Origin: Asticcacaulis sp. UBA2476
Lineage (GTDB): Bacteria; Pseudomonadota; Alphaproteobacteria; Caulobacterales; Caulobacteraceae
Length of the DNA: 51,760 nt
Assembly: GCA_002342035.1 (NCBI GenBank)
Contig: DDPE01000016.1
Span: 1 to 51,760 of the forward strand
Direction of reading: 5' to 3'
In this document: in pieces, positions 1-6,565 of the stretch
How positions within the stretch are numbered: the stretch's first letter is position 1
Layout: every line of letters begins with the position of its first letter
Made by a program: the position numbers and the translations under genes
The notes under the pieces: model-generated
Told to the model about the DNA's origin: nothing
The model's input: the letters and a program-made list of their open reading frames with translations, nothing else
Databases searched by the model: none

Positions 1-49
1 CATTGCGGCGGCGGCCAAGGCGGCGGATGCCGCCGCTAAAACAAAGCAA

Positions 50-517
50 TTAAGCTTCGGTCGACTCTTCGGAAGCCGGAGCCTCTTCAGCAGCCACTTC
101 TTCAACCGCAGCCGGTTCTTCAACCGGGGCGGCAGCCGCAGCAGCAGCTTCTTCCTTGGCAGCGGCTTCGGCGTCCTGACGGTCCTGCTCACGCTGCGCA
201 CGTTCAGCGGCGCGTTCCTGAGCCTTTTTGCCAGGCGTACCCTTTTGCGGGTTGTTGCCGTGTTCCCATTTTACCAGGCCTTCTTTGGCCAGAAAGCGTG
301 CGACGCGGTCGGTGGGTTGCGCGCCTTTTTTCAGCCATTCAGAAATGGCTTCGACCTTAAGCGTGACGCGGGCCTCGTTGTCCTTGCCCAGCATTGGGTT
401 GTAGGAGCCAACCTTGGCGATGAACTTACCGTCGCGCGGGGCGGCGGCGTCAGCGATAACGATATGGTAGTACGGGCGCTTCTTGGAGCCACCGCGCGAC
501 AGACGAATTTTCAACAT
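50..517 (-). CDS. rpsP: 30S ribosomal protein S16
   Basis: Small-subunit ribosomal protein that binds 16S rRNA and helps 30S assembly. The first 80 or so residues are a standard S16 domain, opening MLKIRLSRGG, with the conserved GSYNP segment near residue 37. The protein is 155 residues, against about 80-100 in most bacteria. The extra length is a low-complexity tail from about residue 90, first Arg/Gln/Glu-rich and then Ala/Glu/Pro-rich, as seen in other Caulobacterales. The ATG start gives the canonical N-terminus. It lies 42 nt downstream of ffh on the same strand, the usual alphaproteobacterial ffh-rpsP order, so co-transcription is likely. The next gene in that order, rimM, would lie off the left edge of the window. 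Confidence 0.97.
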   Translation of the reverse strand: MLKIRLSRGGSKKRPYYHIVIADAAAPRDGKFIAKVGSYNPMLGKDNEARVTLKVEAISEWLKKGAQPTDRVARFLAKEGLVKWEHGNNPQKGTPGKKAQERAAERAQREQDRQDAEAAAKEEAAAAAAAPVEEPAAVEEVAAEEAPASEESTEA

Positions 518-559
518 GATATAAGATCCTTTGAGAGATAGAGATTTAAAGTGTTTCAG

Positions 560-2143
560 TTATTTCTTTTTCGGGTCGAAGGGGTTGCCCCCACCAAGTC
601 CGGGAAGTCCGCCACTGCCGAGGCCGGGTAATCCCGGAAGCCCGCCAGCAGGAAGATTTGGTAATTTACCTGCGCCCAGTTGTTTCAGCCGCTCCATATC
701 GACGGCGGCGTTTTCACCGATGGCGAGGTTCGGGTCGCCTTTGAGGGCCTTACCCATTTGCTGCATCTGAGCCATGTTTGGACCGCCGCCCATACCCAGC
801 ATCTTGGCCATAGCGCCCATGCCGCCACCGCGCCCGCCGGTATTGCGCGCCATCATCTTAAAGGCGTCGGCCATCTGGCGGTGCTGCTTCAAAAGGCGGT
901 TGATTTCGGCGACATCGACACCGGCCCCGGCGGCGACGCGGCGCTTGCGTGAGGCATTGAGGATATCGGGTTTTTTGCGCTCCAGCTTGGTCATGGAGGA
1001 GATGATCGCCACCTGACGGGCGAACATCTTATCGGACATGTCCAGATCGCTGATCTGCTTCTTGATCTTTTGCACACCGGGCAGCAGGCCCATAATGCCG
1101 GACATGCCGCCCATTTTTTGCATCTGGCCCAGTTGATCAGCCAGATCGTTGAGGTCAAACTGGCCCTTGGACAGCTTTTTGGCCATCTGCTCGGCCTTGA
1201 CAGCATCAAGCTCCTGGGCGGCCTTTTCGACCAGAGCAACGACGTCGCCCTGTCCCAGAATACGGCCCGCAATACGCTTGGCATCAAAGACATCGAGCGC
1301 TTCAATCTTTTCACCGGCGCCTAAGAACTTGATCGGCAGACCAGTAGTCGCGCGCATCGACAGCATGGCCCCGCCGCGCGCATCACCATCGGCGCGGGTC
1401 AGGATCAGGCCGGTCAGCGGCAAGCGGGCATGGAAGGCTTCGGCGGTGCGCACCGCATCCTGACCGGTCAGGCTGTCGGCGACCAGAAACGTCTCGGTCG
1501 GCGATGAGATTTTGGCAATCTCAGCCGCCTCGGCCATCAGGGTTTCATCCAGCGTGGTGCGACCGGCGGTATCGAGGATCAGGACATCAAAGCCCTGAAG
1601 CTTGGCCGATTGCAGGGCGCGGCGGGTGATTTCAATCGCGGACTGACCCACCACGATTGGCAGGACATCGACGCCGACCTGATCACCCAGCAGTTTCAGT
1701 TGCTCCATAGCCGCCGGTCTGCGGGTATCGAGCGAGGCCATCATGACCTTTTTACGATCAAATTTGGATAGACGCAGCGCCAGCTTAGCCGAGGTCGTGG
1801 TCTTACCCGACCCTTGCAGACCCGCCATCAGGATCACGACTGGCGGCACGGCGGCCAGATTGAGCGGTTCCGGCTCTTCGCCGCCCAGCATGTCGATCAG
1901 GCCGTCATAGACAATCTTGACCACCTGATCGGCGGGTTTAATGGCTTTGATGATCGCTTCACCGGTGGCCAGTTCGCGGGCCTTGTCCATGAACTTGCGC
2001 ACGACCGGCAGGGCGACATCGGCTTCTAGCAGGGCGACCCGCACTTCGCGCAGGGCTTCGTCAACGTCCTTTTCCGAAAGGACGCCACGGCCACTCAGTC
2101 GGTCAAACAGTCCCGATAGGCGCTCGTTTAAGCTATCAAACAT
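560..2143 (-). CDS. ffh: Signal recognition particle protein Ffh (SRP54 GTPase)
   Basis: Protein subunit of the signal recognition particle. It binds signal sequences emerging from ribosomes and, with FtsY, delivers them to the membrane. Domains run in order: an N-terminal helical bundle (about 1-85), the GTPase G domain with P-loop GLQGSGKTTT near residue 108, DTAGR and TRADGDARGG motifs, and a Met-rich M domain from about residue 325. The C-terminus is unusually Gly/Met/Pro-rich. At 527 residues it is longer than the roughly 450 of E. coli Ffh because of that tail. A structured leader with an intrinsic terminator lies about 60 nt upstream of the ATG, and rpsP follows directly. Identification is secure. 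Confidence 0.98.
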   Translation of the reverse strand: MFDSLNERLSGLFDRLSGRGVLSEKDVDEALREVRVALLEADVALPVVRKFMDKARELATGEAIIKAIKPADQVVKIVYDGLIDMLGGEEPEPLNLAAVPPVVILMAGLQGSGKTTTSAKLALRLSKFDRKKVMMASLDTRRPAAMEQLKLLGDQVGVDVLPIVVGQSAIEITRRALQSAKLQGFDVLILDTAGRTTLDETLMAEAAEIAKISSPTETFLVADSLTGQDAVRTAEAFHARLPLTGLILTRADGDARGGAMLSMRATTGLPIKFLGAGEKIEALDVFDAKRIAGRILGQGDVVALVEKAAQELDAVKAEQMAKKLSKGQFDLNDLADQLGQMQKMGGMSGIMGLLPGVQKIKKQISDLDMSDKMFARQVAIISSMTKLERKKPDILNASRKRRVAAGAGVDVAEINRLLKQHRQMADAFKMMARNTGGRGGGMGAMAKMLGMGGGPNMAQMQQMGKALKGDPNLAIGENAAVDMERLKQLGAGKLPNLPAGGLPGLPGLGSGGLPGLGGGNPFDPKKK

Positions 2144-2200
2144 GGTAGCGAGTCAAACCTCAAAATCCTCATATCTGGCACCTGCGATTTTGAACAACAA

Positions 2201-2232
2201 AAAGACCCCGAGAACGCCACGCGTTGTCGGGG
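2201..2232 (-). terminator. Intrinsic terminator upstream of ffh
   Basis: Read on the minus strand: a 6-bp stem (2227-2232 with 2206-2211), one C-C mismatch, a 5-bp stem (2221-2225 with 2213-2217), a 3-nt loop, then a run of five U. It would stop mutL read-through or act as an attenuator for ffh. Confidence 0.6.
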
Positions 2233-2269
2233 AGCCTTCCCATCCCTGTCCGGTCGCAGTGCCGGGGTC
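2201..2269 (-). ncRNA. Structured RNA upstream of ffh (leader/attenuator or short sRNA)
   Basis: On the minus strand this stretch can fold in two mutually exclusive ways. One is a strong hairpin, CCCCGA-C-AACGC/GCGUU-C-UCGGGG with a GUG loop, followed by UCUUUUUG, which is a textbook intrinsic terminator. In the other, GACCCCG at 2263-2269 pairs with CGGGGUC at 2204-2210 and closes the whole region, breaking the terminator stem. It sits between mutL and ffh, ending about 60 nt before the ffh ATG. From memory, a conserved alphaproteobacterial RNA upstream of ffh has been catalogued, but I cannot confirm that this is a member. It lacks the GGUCCGGAAGGAAGC-type core of 4.5S RNA, so it is not the SRP RNA itself. 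Confidence 0.42.
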
Positions 2270-2387
2270 ATGATGGCGAAGGTTTGATGTCAAAAGCGCT
2301 TTAGGGCGCCAATGTGTCGGGCCTTTTGCGCGGTTTCGTCTTAAGAGTCAAGCCCCAGCCTCAAGTCTTGGCGGGATTATCAGCGAC

Positions 2388-4277
2388 TTAACGCCGCCCG
2401 AACAGCTTTTCGATATCCTTGAGTTTTAACTCAACATAGGTCGGGCGTCCGTGATTGCATTGGCCGGAGTGGGGGGTAGCCTCCATCTGGCGCAGCAGGG
2501 CGTTCATCTCTTCGCCCGTCAGTCGTCTGCCGGCGCGCACCGAATTGCGACAGGCCATATTACCGCAGATTTCGGCCATGCGTTCTTTGAGCGCCAGAGC
2601 CTGACCGTGTTCGGCAATATCATCGGCCAGATCGCGGATCAGAGCCCCGACATCGCAATCACCCAGCAGAGCGGGGATTTCGCGCACCAATATGGATGAT
2701 GGCCCAAAGGCTTCGATGGCCAGTCCCATGACATCAAGATCAGCCTGCTTGGTCATTAGCCGGGAGACGTCGGCGGGTTCTAAGTCAACAATTTCCGGGA
2801 TCAGCAGGCTTTGGCGAGCGACATGGCCCTGCGCCATCGCCGTTTTCATCTGCTCATAGACCAGCCGTTCATGGGCGGCGTGCTGATCGACGATGACCAG
2901 TCCGTCAGTGGTCTGGGCAATGATGTAGGTTTCATGGATTTGCGCGCGGGCGGCACCCAAGGGGTGCTGGGTGGAGGTGTCTGCGGGCGGGGCAGACAGT
3001 TCTATATCGGCAATAGCCTCGGCCAGTTCGCCGTAGTGCGGCACCATATCAGCCTCGACCCGCCCCGATGGCATAAAGGCAGGGGGGGGCATAAAGGCGG
3101 CGGGCGTCGGCATATAGTTGGGATGCGGCGCGTCAAGCGAATAGGCCGGACGAGGGGCGGGCGTCGGATATTGGTACCCCAAGCTGGGTTGAAACGGCGC
3201 AATTTGCGGGCGCAGTCCCGACAGCGCCTGATCCGCGACGGTGGTGGCGGCGCGGTGACCGGCGGAGGCCAGCGCATGTTTAAGCGCCCCGATAATCAGG
3301 CCACGCACCAGATTGGGATCACGGAAACGCACTTCGGTCTTGGCCGGATGGACGTTGACGTCCAGATCCTGCGGGTCGATATCGAGATAAAGCACGGCCA
3401 TCGGGTGGCGATCACGAGCCAGAAAGTCGGCATAGGCCCCGCGCAGCGCCCCTTGCAGCAGCTTATCGCGCACCGGGCGGCCATTGACGAACAGGTATTG
3501 ATGCTGGCCATTGCCGCGTGAAAAGGTCGGCAGACCCGCATAGCCGGTCAGGCGCACCCCTTCGCGGCCCTGATCGATCAGCAGGGAGTTCCGTCCGAAA
3601 TCCTCACCTAATATGGCGGCTAATCGTTTTAACCGTCCTTCAAAGCCCTGCGTTTCGGCAAACAGGCGCAACTGGCGCTTGCCGTCCAGTTCCAGCGTAA
3701 AGCCGACATCTTCGTGGGCCATGGCCTGCCGTTTGACCTCTTCGGCAATGGCCATGTTTTCAGCCCGGTCGGTCTTCATGAACTTGAGCCGGGCCGGGGT
3801 GGCGTAGAACAGGTCTTTCAGTTCAACCCGCGTACCGTGCGGGCGCGAAAAGGCGGCGGGGCGCAAGGGGGCGATCCGTCCGCCGTCGACTTCAATGGCA
3901 AAAGCCCCGTCCTGATCGGCGGGTTTGGAGACGATGTTGAGGCGCGCCACCGATCCCATCGACGGCAGGGCCTCACCGCGAAAGCCAAGCGTCTGAATGT
4001 GCAGCAGATCCCAGGTGCCATCGGCCTGCGGTTTAAGCTTTGAGGTGGCGTGCCGTTCGACCGCCAGCGGCAGGTCGATCTCAGACATGCCGCGCCCGTT
4101 GTCTTCGATGATTATACGCGACAGCCCGCCCATTTCGGCCTGAATGTCGATGGAGCGGGCCCCGGCATCAATGGCGTTTTCAACCAGTTCCTTGATGGCG
4201 GATGACGGGCGCTCGACCACCTCGCCGGCGGCGATGCGGTTGATGGTTTCGGTAGGTAAGCGGGCGATGACGGACAT
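2388..4277 (-). CDS. mutL: DNA mismatch repair protein MutL
   Basis: Links MutS mismatch recognition to strand incision and removal. The N-terminus is a GHKL ATPase (ELVENAIDAGA near residue 30, DNGRGM, TLGFRGEAL), followed by a transducer domain. A Pro-rich linker leads to the C-terminal dimerisation/endonuclease domain with the DQHAAHERLVYE metal-binding motif, an ACR motif and a GQCNHGRP motif. These are the signatures of nicking MutL proteins from bacteria without MutH. The start is placed at the ATG at 4277, giving MSVIARLPTETINRIAAGE, the conserved family N-terminus. The frame stays open for 32 further upstream codons, which look unrelated to MutL. 629 residues, normal for the family. 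Confidence 0.97.
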   Translation of the reverse strand: MSVIARLPTETINRIAAGEVVERPSSAIKELVENAIDAGARSIDIQAEMGGLSRIIIEDNGRGMSEIDLPLAVERHATSKLKPQADGTWDLLHIQTLGFRGEALPSMGSVARLNIVSKPADQDGAFAIEVDGGRIAPLRPAAFSRPHGTRVELKDLFYATPARLKFMKTDRAENMAIAEEVKRQAMAHEDVGFTLELDGKRQLRLFAETQGFEGRLKRLAAILGEDFGRNSLLIDQGREGVRLTGYAGLPTFSRGNGQHQYLFVNGRPVRDKLLQGALRGAYADFLARDRHPMAVLYLDIDPQDLDVNVHPAKTEVRFRDPNLVRGLIIGALKHALASAGHRAATTVADQALSGLRPQIAPFQPSLGYQYPTPAPRPAYSLDAPHPNYMPTPAAFMPPPAFMPSGRVEADMVPHYGELAEAIADIELSAPPADTSTQHPLGAARAQIHETYIIAQTTDGLVIVDQHAAHERLVYEQMKTAMAQGHVARQSLLIPEIVDLEPADVSRLMTKQADLDVMGLAIEAFGPSSILVREIPALLGDCDVGALIRDLADDIAEHGQALALKERMAEICGNMACRNSVRAGRRLTGEEMNALLRQMEATPHSGQCNHGRPTYVELKLKDIEKLFGRR

Positions 4278-4453
4278 GCGAAAGCCTTGATTTTGGCGAT
4301 CTGCGGCGTTGTGATCGCTTGCAGGTACTATATATATGTACCTGCGGCGCTTGACGCCTGGCATCTCATCCAAACTGAAGGCTTTCGGTACGGCGGATTA
4401 AAGCCTTGAGTAATCACAATACAGAAACTGGTAAGCATTTTGTAGTGATTCCT

Positions 4454-5218
4454 TTAAGGCTTTTGGAACACCAGCGCCATGCGGTCGGTCTTGCCGCGGA
4501 TTTTGGCATCGAACACATTGAGGCTGCGGTCATCCTCGGGATGGCTGAGCGCGCCAGAGTCGTTCACCAGCTTGAAACCGGCCTTGGTGACGCCCTCAAT
4601 CACGGTCTGCTTATCGATGCGGTGGGTGGTGTTGGTGTCGCGCAGACCTGAGCCATCCGGGGCCTTATGGTCGGTGATGATGAAATAGCCGCCTGATTTT
4701 ATAGCGCTGAACAGGGCCTTATTCATTTTGGCGACATCGGCCTTCGGATCATTGAAGGTGTCGTGATAAATCATGCCCGCTAAGATGACATCATAGGGTT
4801 TGGCGGGGGCAGGGATATCTTCAAACGGTGCCACAACCACGCTGACATTGGCGCGTTTTGAGGTCAGGTAATCGAGCGCGGGCTGTATCTTATAGTTTTC
4901 GACCCAACTGGCCGGATTTTGCACATAGACCTTACCAGTATCTCCAACCGCCGTGGACATCAGCATAGACGTGTAGCCGCCGCCAGCCCCCATATCGAGC
5001 ACGGTGTCACCAGCTTTGAGATAGGGCAGCAGGAATGCCATTTCCGGCTTACGGGCGGCATCGCGTTCCGTGTGCTGAGGTGGTCGATCGGAGGCGGCCA
5101 TCGCGGCATCGACCATTTTTGTGGCCGCTTCGGCGGTGACGGTCTGGGCTATCGCGGGGACGCCGGCGATAGGGGCGGTCAGAATAAGGGCTAAGGCAAG
5201 GCTTTTATATAGGCGCAT
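4454..5218 (-). CDS. Exported class I SAM-dependent methyltransferase-like protein
   Basis: 254 residues. The N-terminus is a clear Sec signal peptide: MRLYK, a hydrophobic stretch, then a cleavage site near AIA-QT at about residues 23-25. The mature part holds a Rossmann-type SAM-binding motif I (VLDMGAGGGY, around residue 73), an aspartate-containing segment before ILAGMIYHD, and a C-terminal strand ending in ALVFQKP. The substrate is unknown. Finding a SAM-binding fold behind a signal peptide is odd because SAM is not expected in the periplasm, yet similar predicted-exported methyltransferases are common in Alphaproteobacteria. The start is well supported by an AGGAGG ribosome-binding site six bases upstream. 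Probably monocistronic, since a terminator separates it from the DUF3035 gene upstream. Confidence 0.85.
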   Translation of the reverse strand: MRLYKSLALALILTAPIAGVPAIAQTVTAEAATKMVDAAMAASDRPPQHTERDAARKPEMAFLLPYLKAGDTVLDMGAGGGYTSMLMSTAVGDTGKVYVQNPASWVENYKIQPALDYLTSKRANVSVVVAPFEDIPAPAKPYDVILAGMIYHDTFNDPKADVAKMNKALFSAIKSGGYFIITDHKAPDGSGLRDTNTTHRIDKQTVIEGVTKAGFKLVNDSGALSHPEDDRSLNVFDAKIRGKTDRMALVFQKP

Positions 5219-5293
5219 GGTTTTTCCTCCTGCGGTCAGGTGGCGGGAGGATAGGCGAGGGCGTCAGGGATGCAAGTTACATCCGCGTTAACA

Positions 5294-5325
5294 AAAAAAG
5301 CGGCCCGTTAAGAGCCGCCTTTTTA
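5294..5325 (-). terminator. Intrinsic terminator after the ileS-lspA/DUF3035 block
   Basis: The GCGGC stem (5300-5304) pairs with GCCGC (5314-5318) and is flanked by A-run and T-run, so it could work on both strands. On the minus strand it follows the DUF3035 stop codon by about 20 nt and ends in a run of seven T. Confidence 0.7.
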
Positions 5326-5344
5326 AATTTTATGTCTCTAAATC

Positions 5345-5905
5345 TTACAGGCCCGGCAGCTTGAACTTAGCGTCTTTTTTCTGCTCGATGATGATCGGCT
5401 GTTCACCGACCAGCTTGGTCAGGCGTTCCTTTTCGGCGGCGGCATCCAGCGGTGCGACTTCGGCACCGAGGGCGGCGTTAGAGCCAGCAACCACGTTTGT
5501 TTCCGGCTTTTTCCAGAACATGACCGAATCGGAAAACGACTTTTCCTTATAGGTCAGATCGCCAAATTCATCATCAACCACATAGCGCGCCAGCGGATCG
5601 GCGCGGTCAGCCCCGGTCTTTGAGGCAAAAATCTTTTCACCTTCTGAGCGGGTAAAGCCCTGACGCTGACCCAGCAGAGCTTCGCGGGCGGCACTTTCGG
5701 GCTGAAGCTCCTGCGGACGGGGCTCACCGGGCGCGGGCGGGCGCAGGGCGTAATCGGGCGGTACGATTAGCGGGGCCTTGGTGACCACGCGGAATTCATC
5801 GGGGGTAACCTTGTTGAGGCCCAGCGCGGACTTGGTGGATTCGCAACCCGATAGGGCTAACCCTGCCAACACCGTTAAACCCAAAACGACCTTAACCGAC
5901 TTCAT
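5345..5905 (-). CDS. DUF3035 family lipoprotein
   Basis: 186 residues with a lipoprotein signal: MKSVKVVLGLTVLAGLALSGC, lipobox LSGC with Cys20 as the lipidation site. The mature part is short and Pro/Glu-rich, with a PPDYALRPP motif near residue 50 that I associate with DUF3035 proteins of Alphaproteobacteria. Role unknown; an envelope location is implied by the lipobox. It lies downstream of lspA, the peptidase that would process its own signal, a gene order common in this group. The following intrinsic terminator closes the transcription unit. Confidence 0.88.
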   Translation of the reverse strand: MKSVKVVLGLTVLAGLALSGCESTKSALGLNKVTPDEFRVVTKAPLIVPPDYALRPPAPGEPRPQELQPESAAREALLGQRQGFTRSEGEKIFASKTGADRADPLARYVVDDEFGDLTYKEKSFSDSVMFWKKPETNVVAGSNAALGAEVAPLDAAAEKERLTKLVGEQPIIIEQKKDAKFKLPGL

Positions 5906-6040
5906 ATTTCGCTCCAGACCTGCCTGTAATGGCTAGGCACCAAAATTAACAAACTAACCGTTACTGTGTTTAAGCGGCTGTGCCAAGCCCCCAAAGATGA
6001 CGAAACCTAACCGGCAATTAAGCCTTTTTTTCGCCCGTAA

Positions 6041-6565
6041 CTAAGCTTTTGCGTCACTTTCCTTGGTGGTGAACACTTCCCAGATCAGCATGACCACGCC
6101 GATCGAAATACAAGCATCAGCAATATTGAACACCCACGGGAAATAAAGCCCGGAAAAGTCCAGAAAATCGACCACGGCCCCGAATCTTATGCGGTCAATC
6201 GCGTTACCGATAGCCCCGCCGATAACCAGACCCAGTGACCAGGCCAGCCACGGCCGCTCGGCCTTACGCACCCAGTTGATCAGGAAGATGGAGACCACGA
6301 TTGAGAACAACACCAGCAACCACCGGCCCAAACCGTCCGCACCCAGAAGGCCAAAGCTTACCCCGTCATTCCACACCATGCTGAGGTGAAAGAACGGCAA
6401 AACCTCGATCTGCTGCTGCACCGGCAGATTGATGCCGAACAGAATCCAGTGCTTTGAGATCTGATCAAGGATCAGGGCGATAGTGGCCACGATCAGGCCC
6501 AGCGCACCATAACGGCTCACACGGCCCTTCAAACGGGTTTCAATCCCGCTCAATATATCAACCAT
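6041..6565 (-). CDS. lspA: Lipoprotein signal peptidase (signal peptidase II)
   Basis: Inner-membrane aspartic protease that removes the signal peptide from lipidated prolipoproteins. 174 residues with four membrane segments. The two catalytic aspartates are visible: D124 in the NAIDR motif and D150 in the FNIADA motif. The start is the ATG at 6565, which overlaps the ileS stop codon (6558-6560) by 8 nt, so translational coupling with ileS is likely. A longer upstream reading in the same frame is only a shadow of ileS. ileS-lspA is a widely conserved pair. Confidence 0.96.
   Translation of the reverse strand: MVDILSGIETRLKGRVSRYGALGLIVATIALILDQISKHWILFGINLPVQQQIEVLPFFHLSMVWNDGVSFGLLGADGLGRWLLVLFSIVVSIFLINWVRKAERPWLAWSLGLVIGGAIGNAIDRIRFGAVVDFLDFSGLYFPWVFNIADACISIGVVMLIWEVFTTKESDAKA

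Noticed and set aside
1..49. A minus-strand ATG at 1-3 that might begin rimM after rpsP
   Set aside because: Only three bases of any such gene are in the window and no ribosome-binding site precedes it; gene order alone is not enough.
2150..2290. 4.5S SRP RNA upstream of ffh
   Set aside because: The conserved core GGUCCGGAAGGAAGC is absent on both strands.
4278..4373. N-terminal extension of MutL by 32 residues
   Set aside because: MutL homologues begin at the internal MSVIARLP; the extension has no family similarity and includes an ATAT-rich promoter-like stretch.
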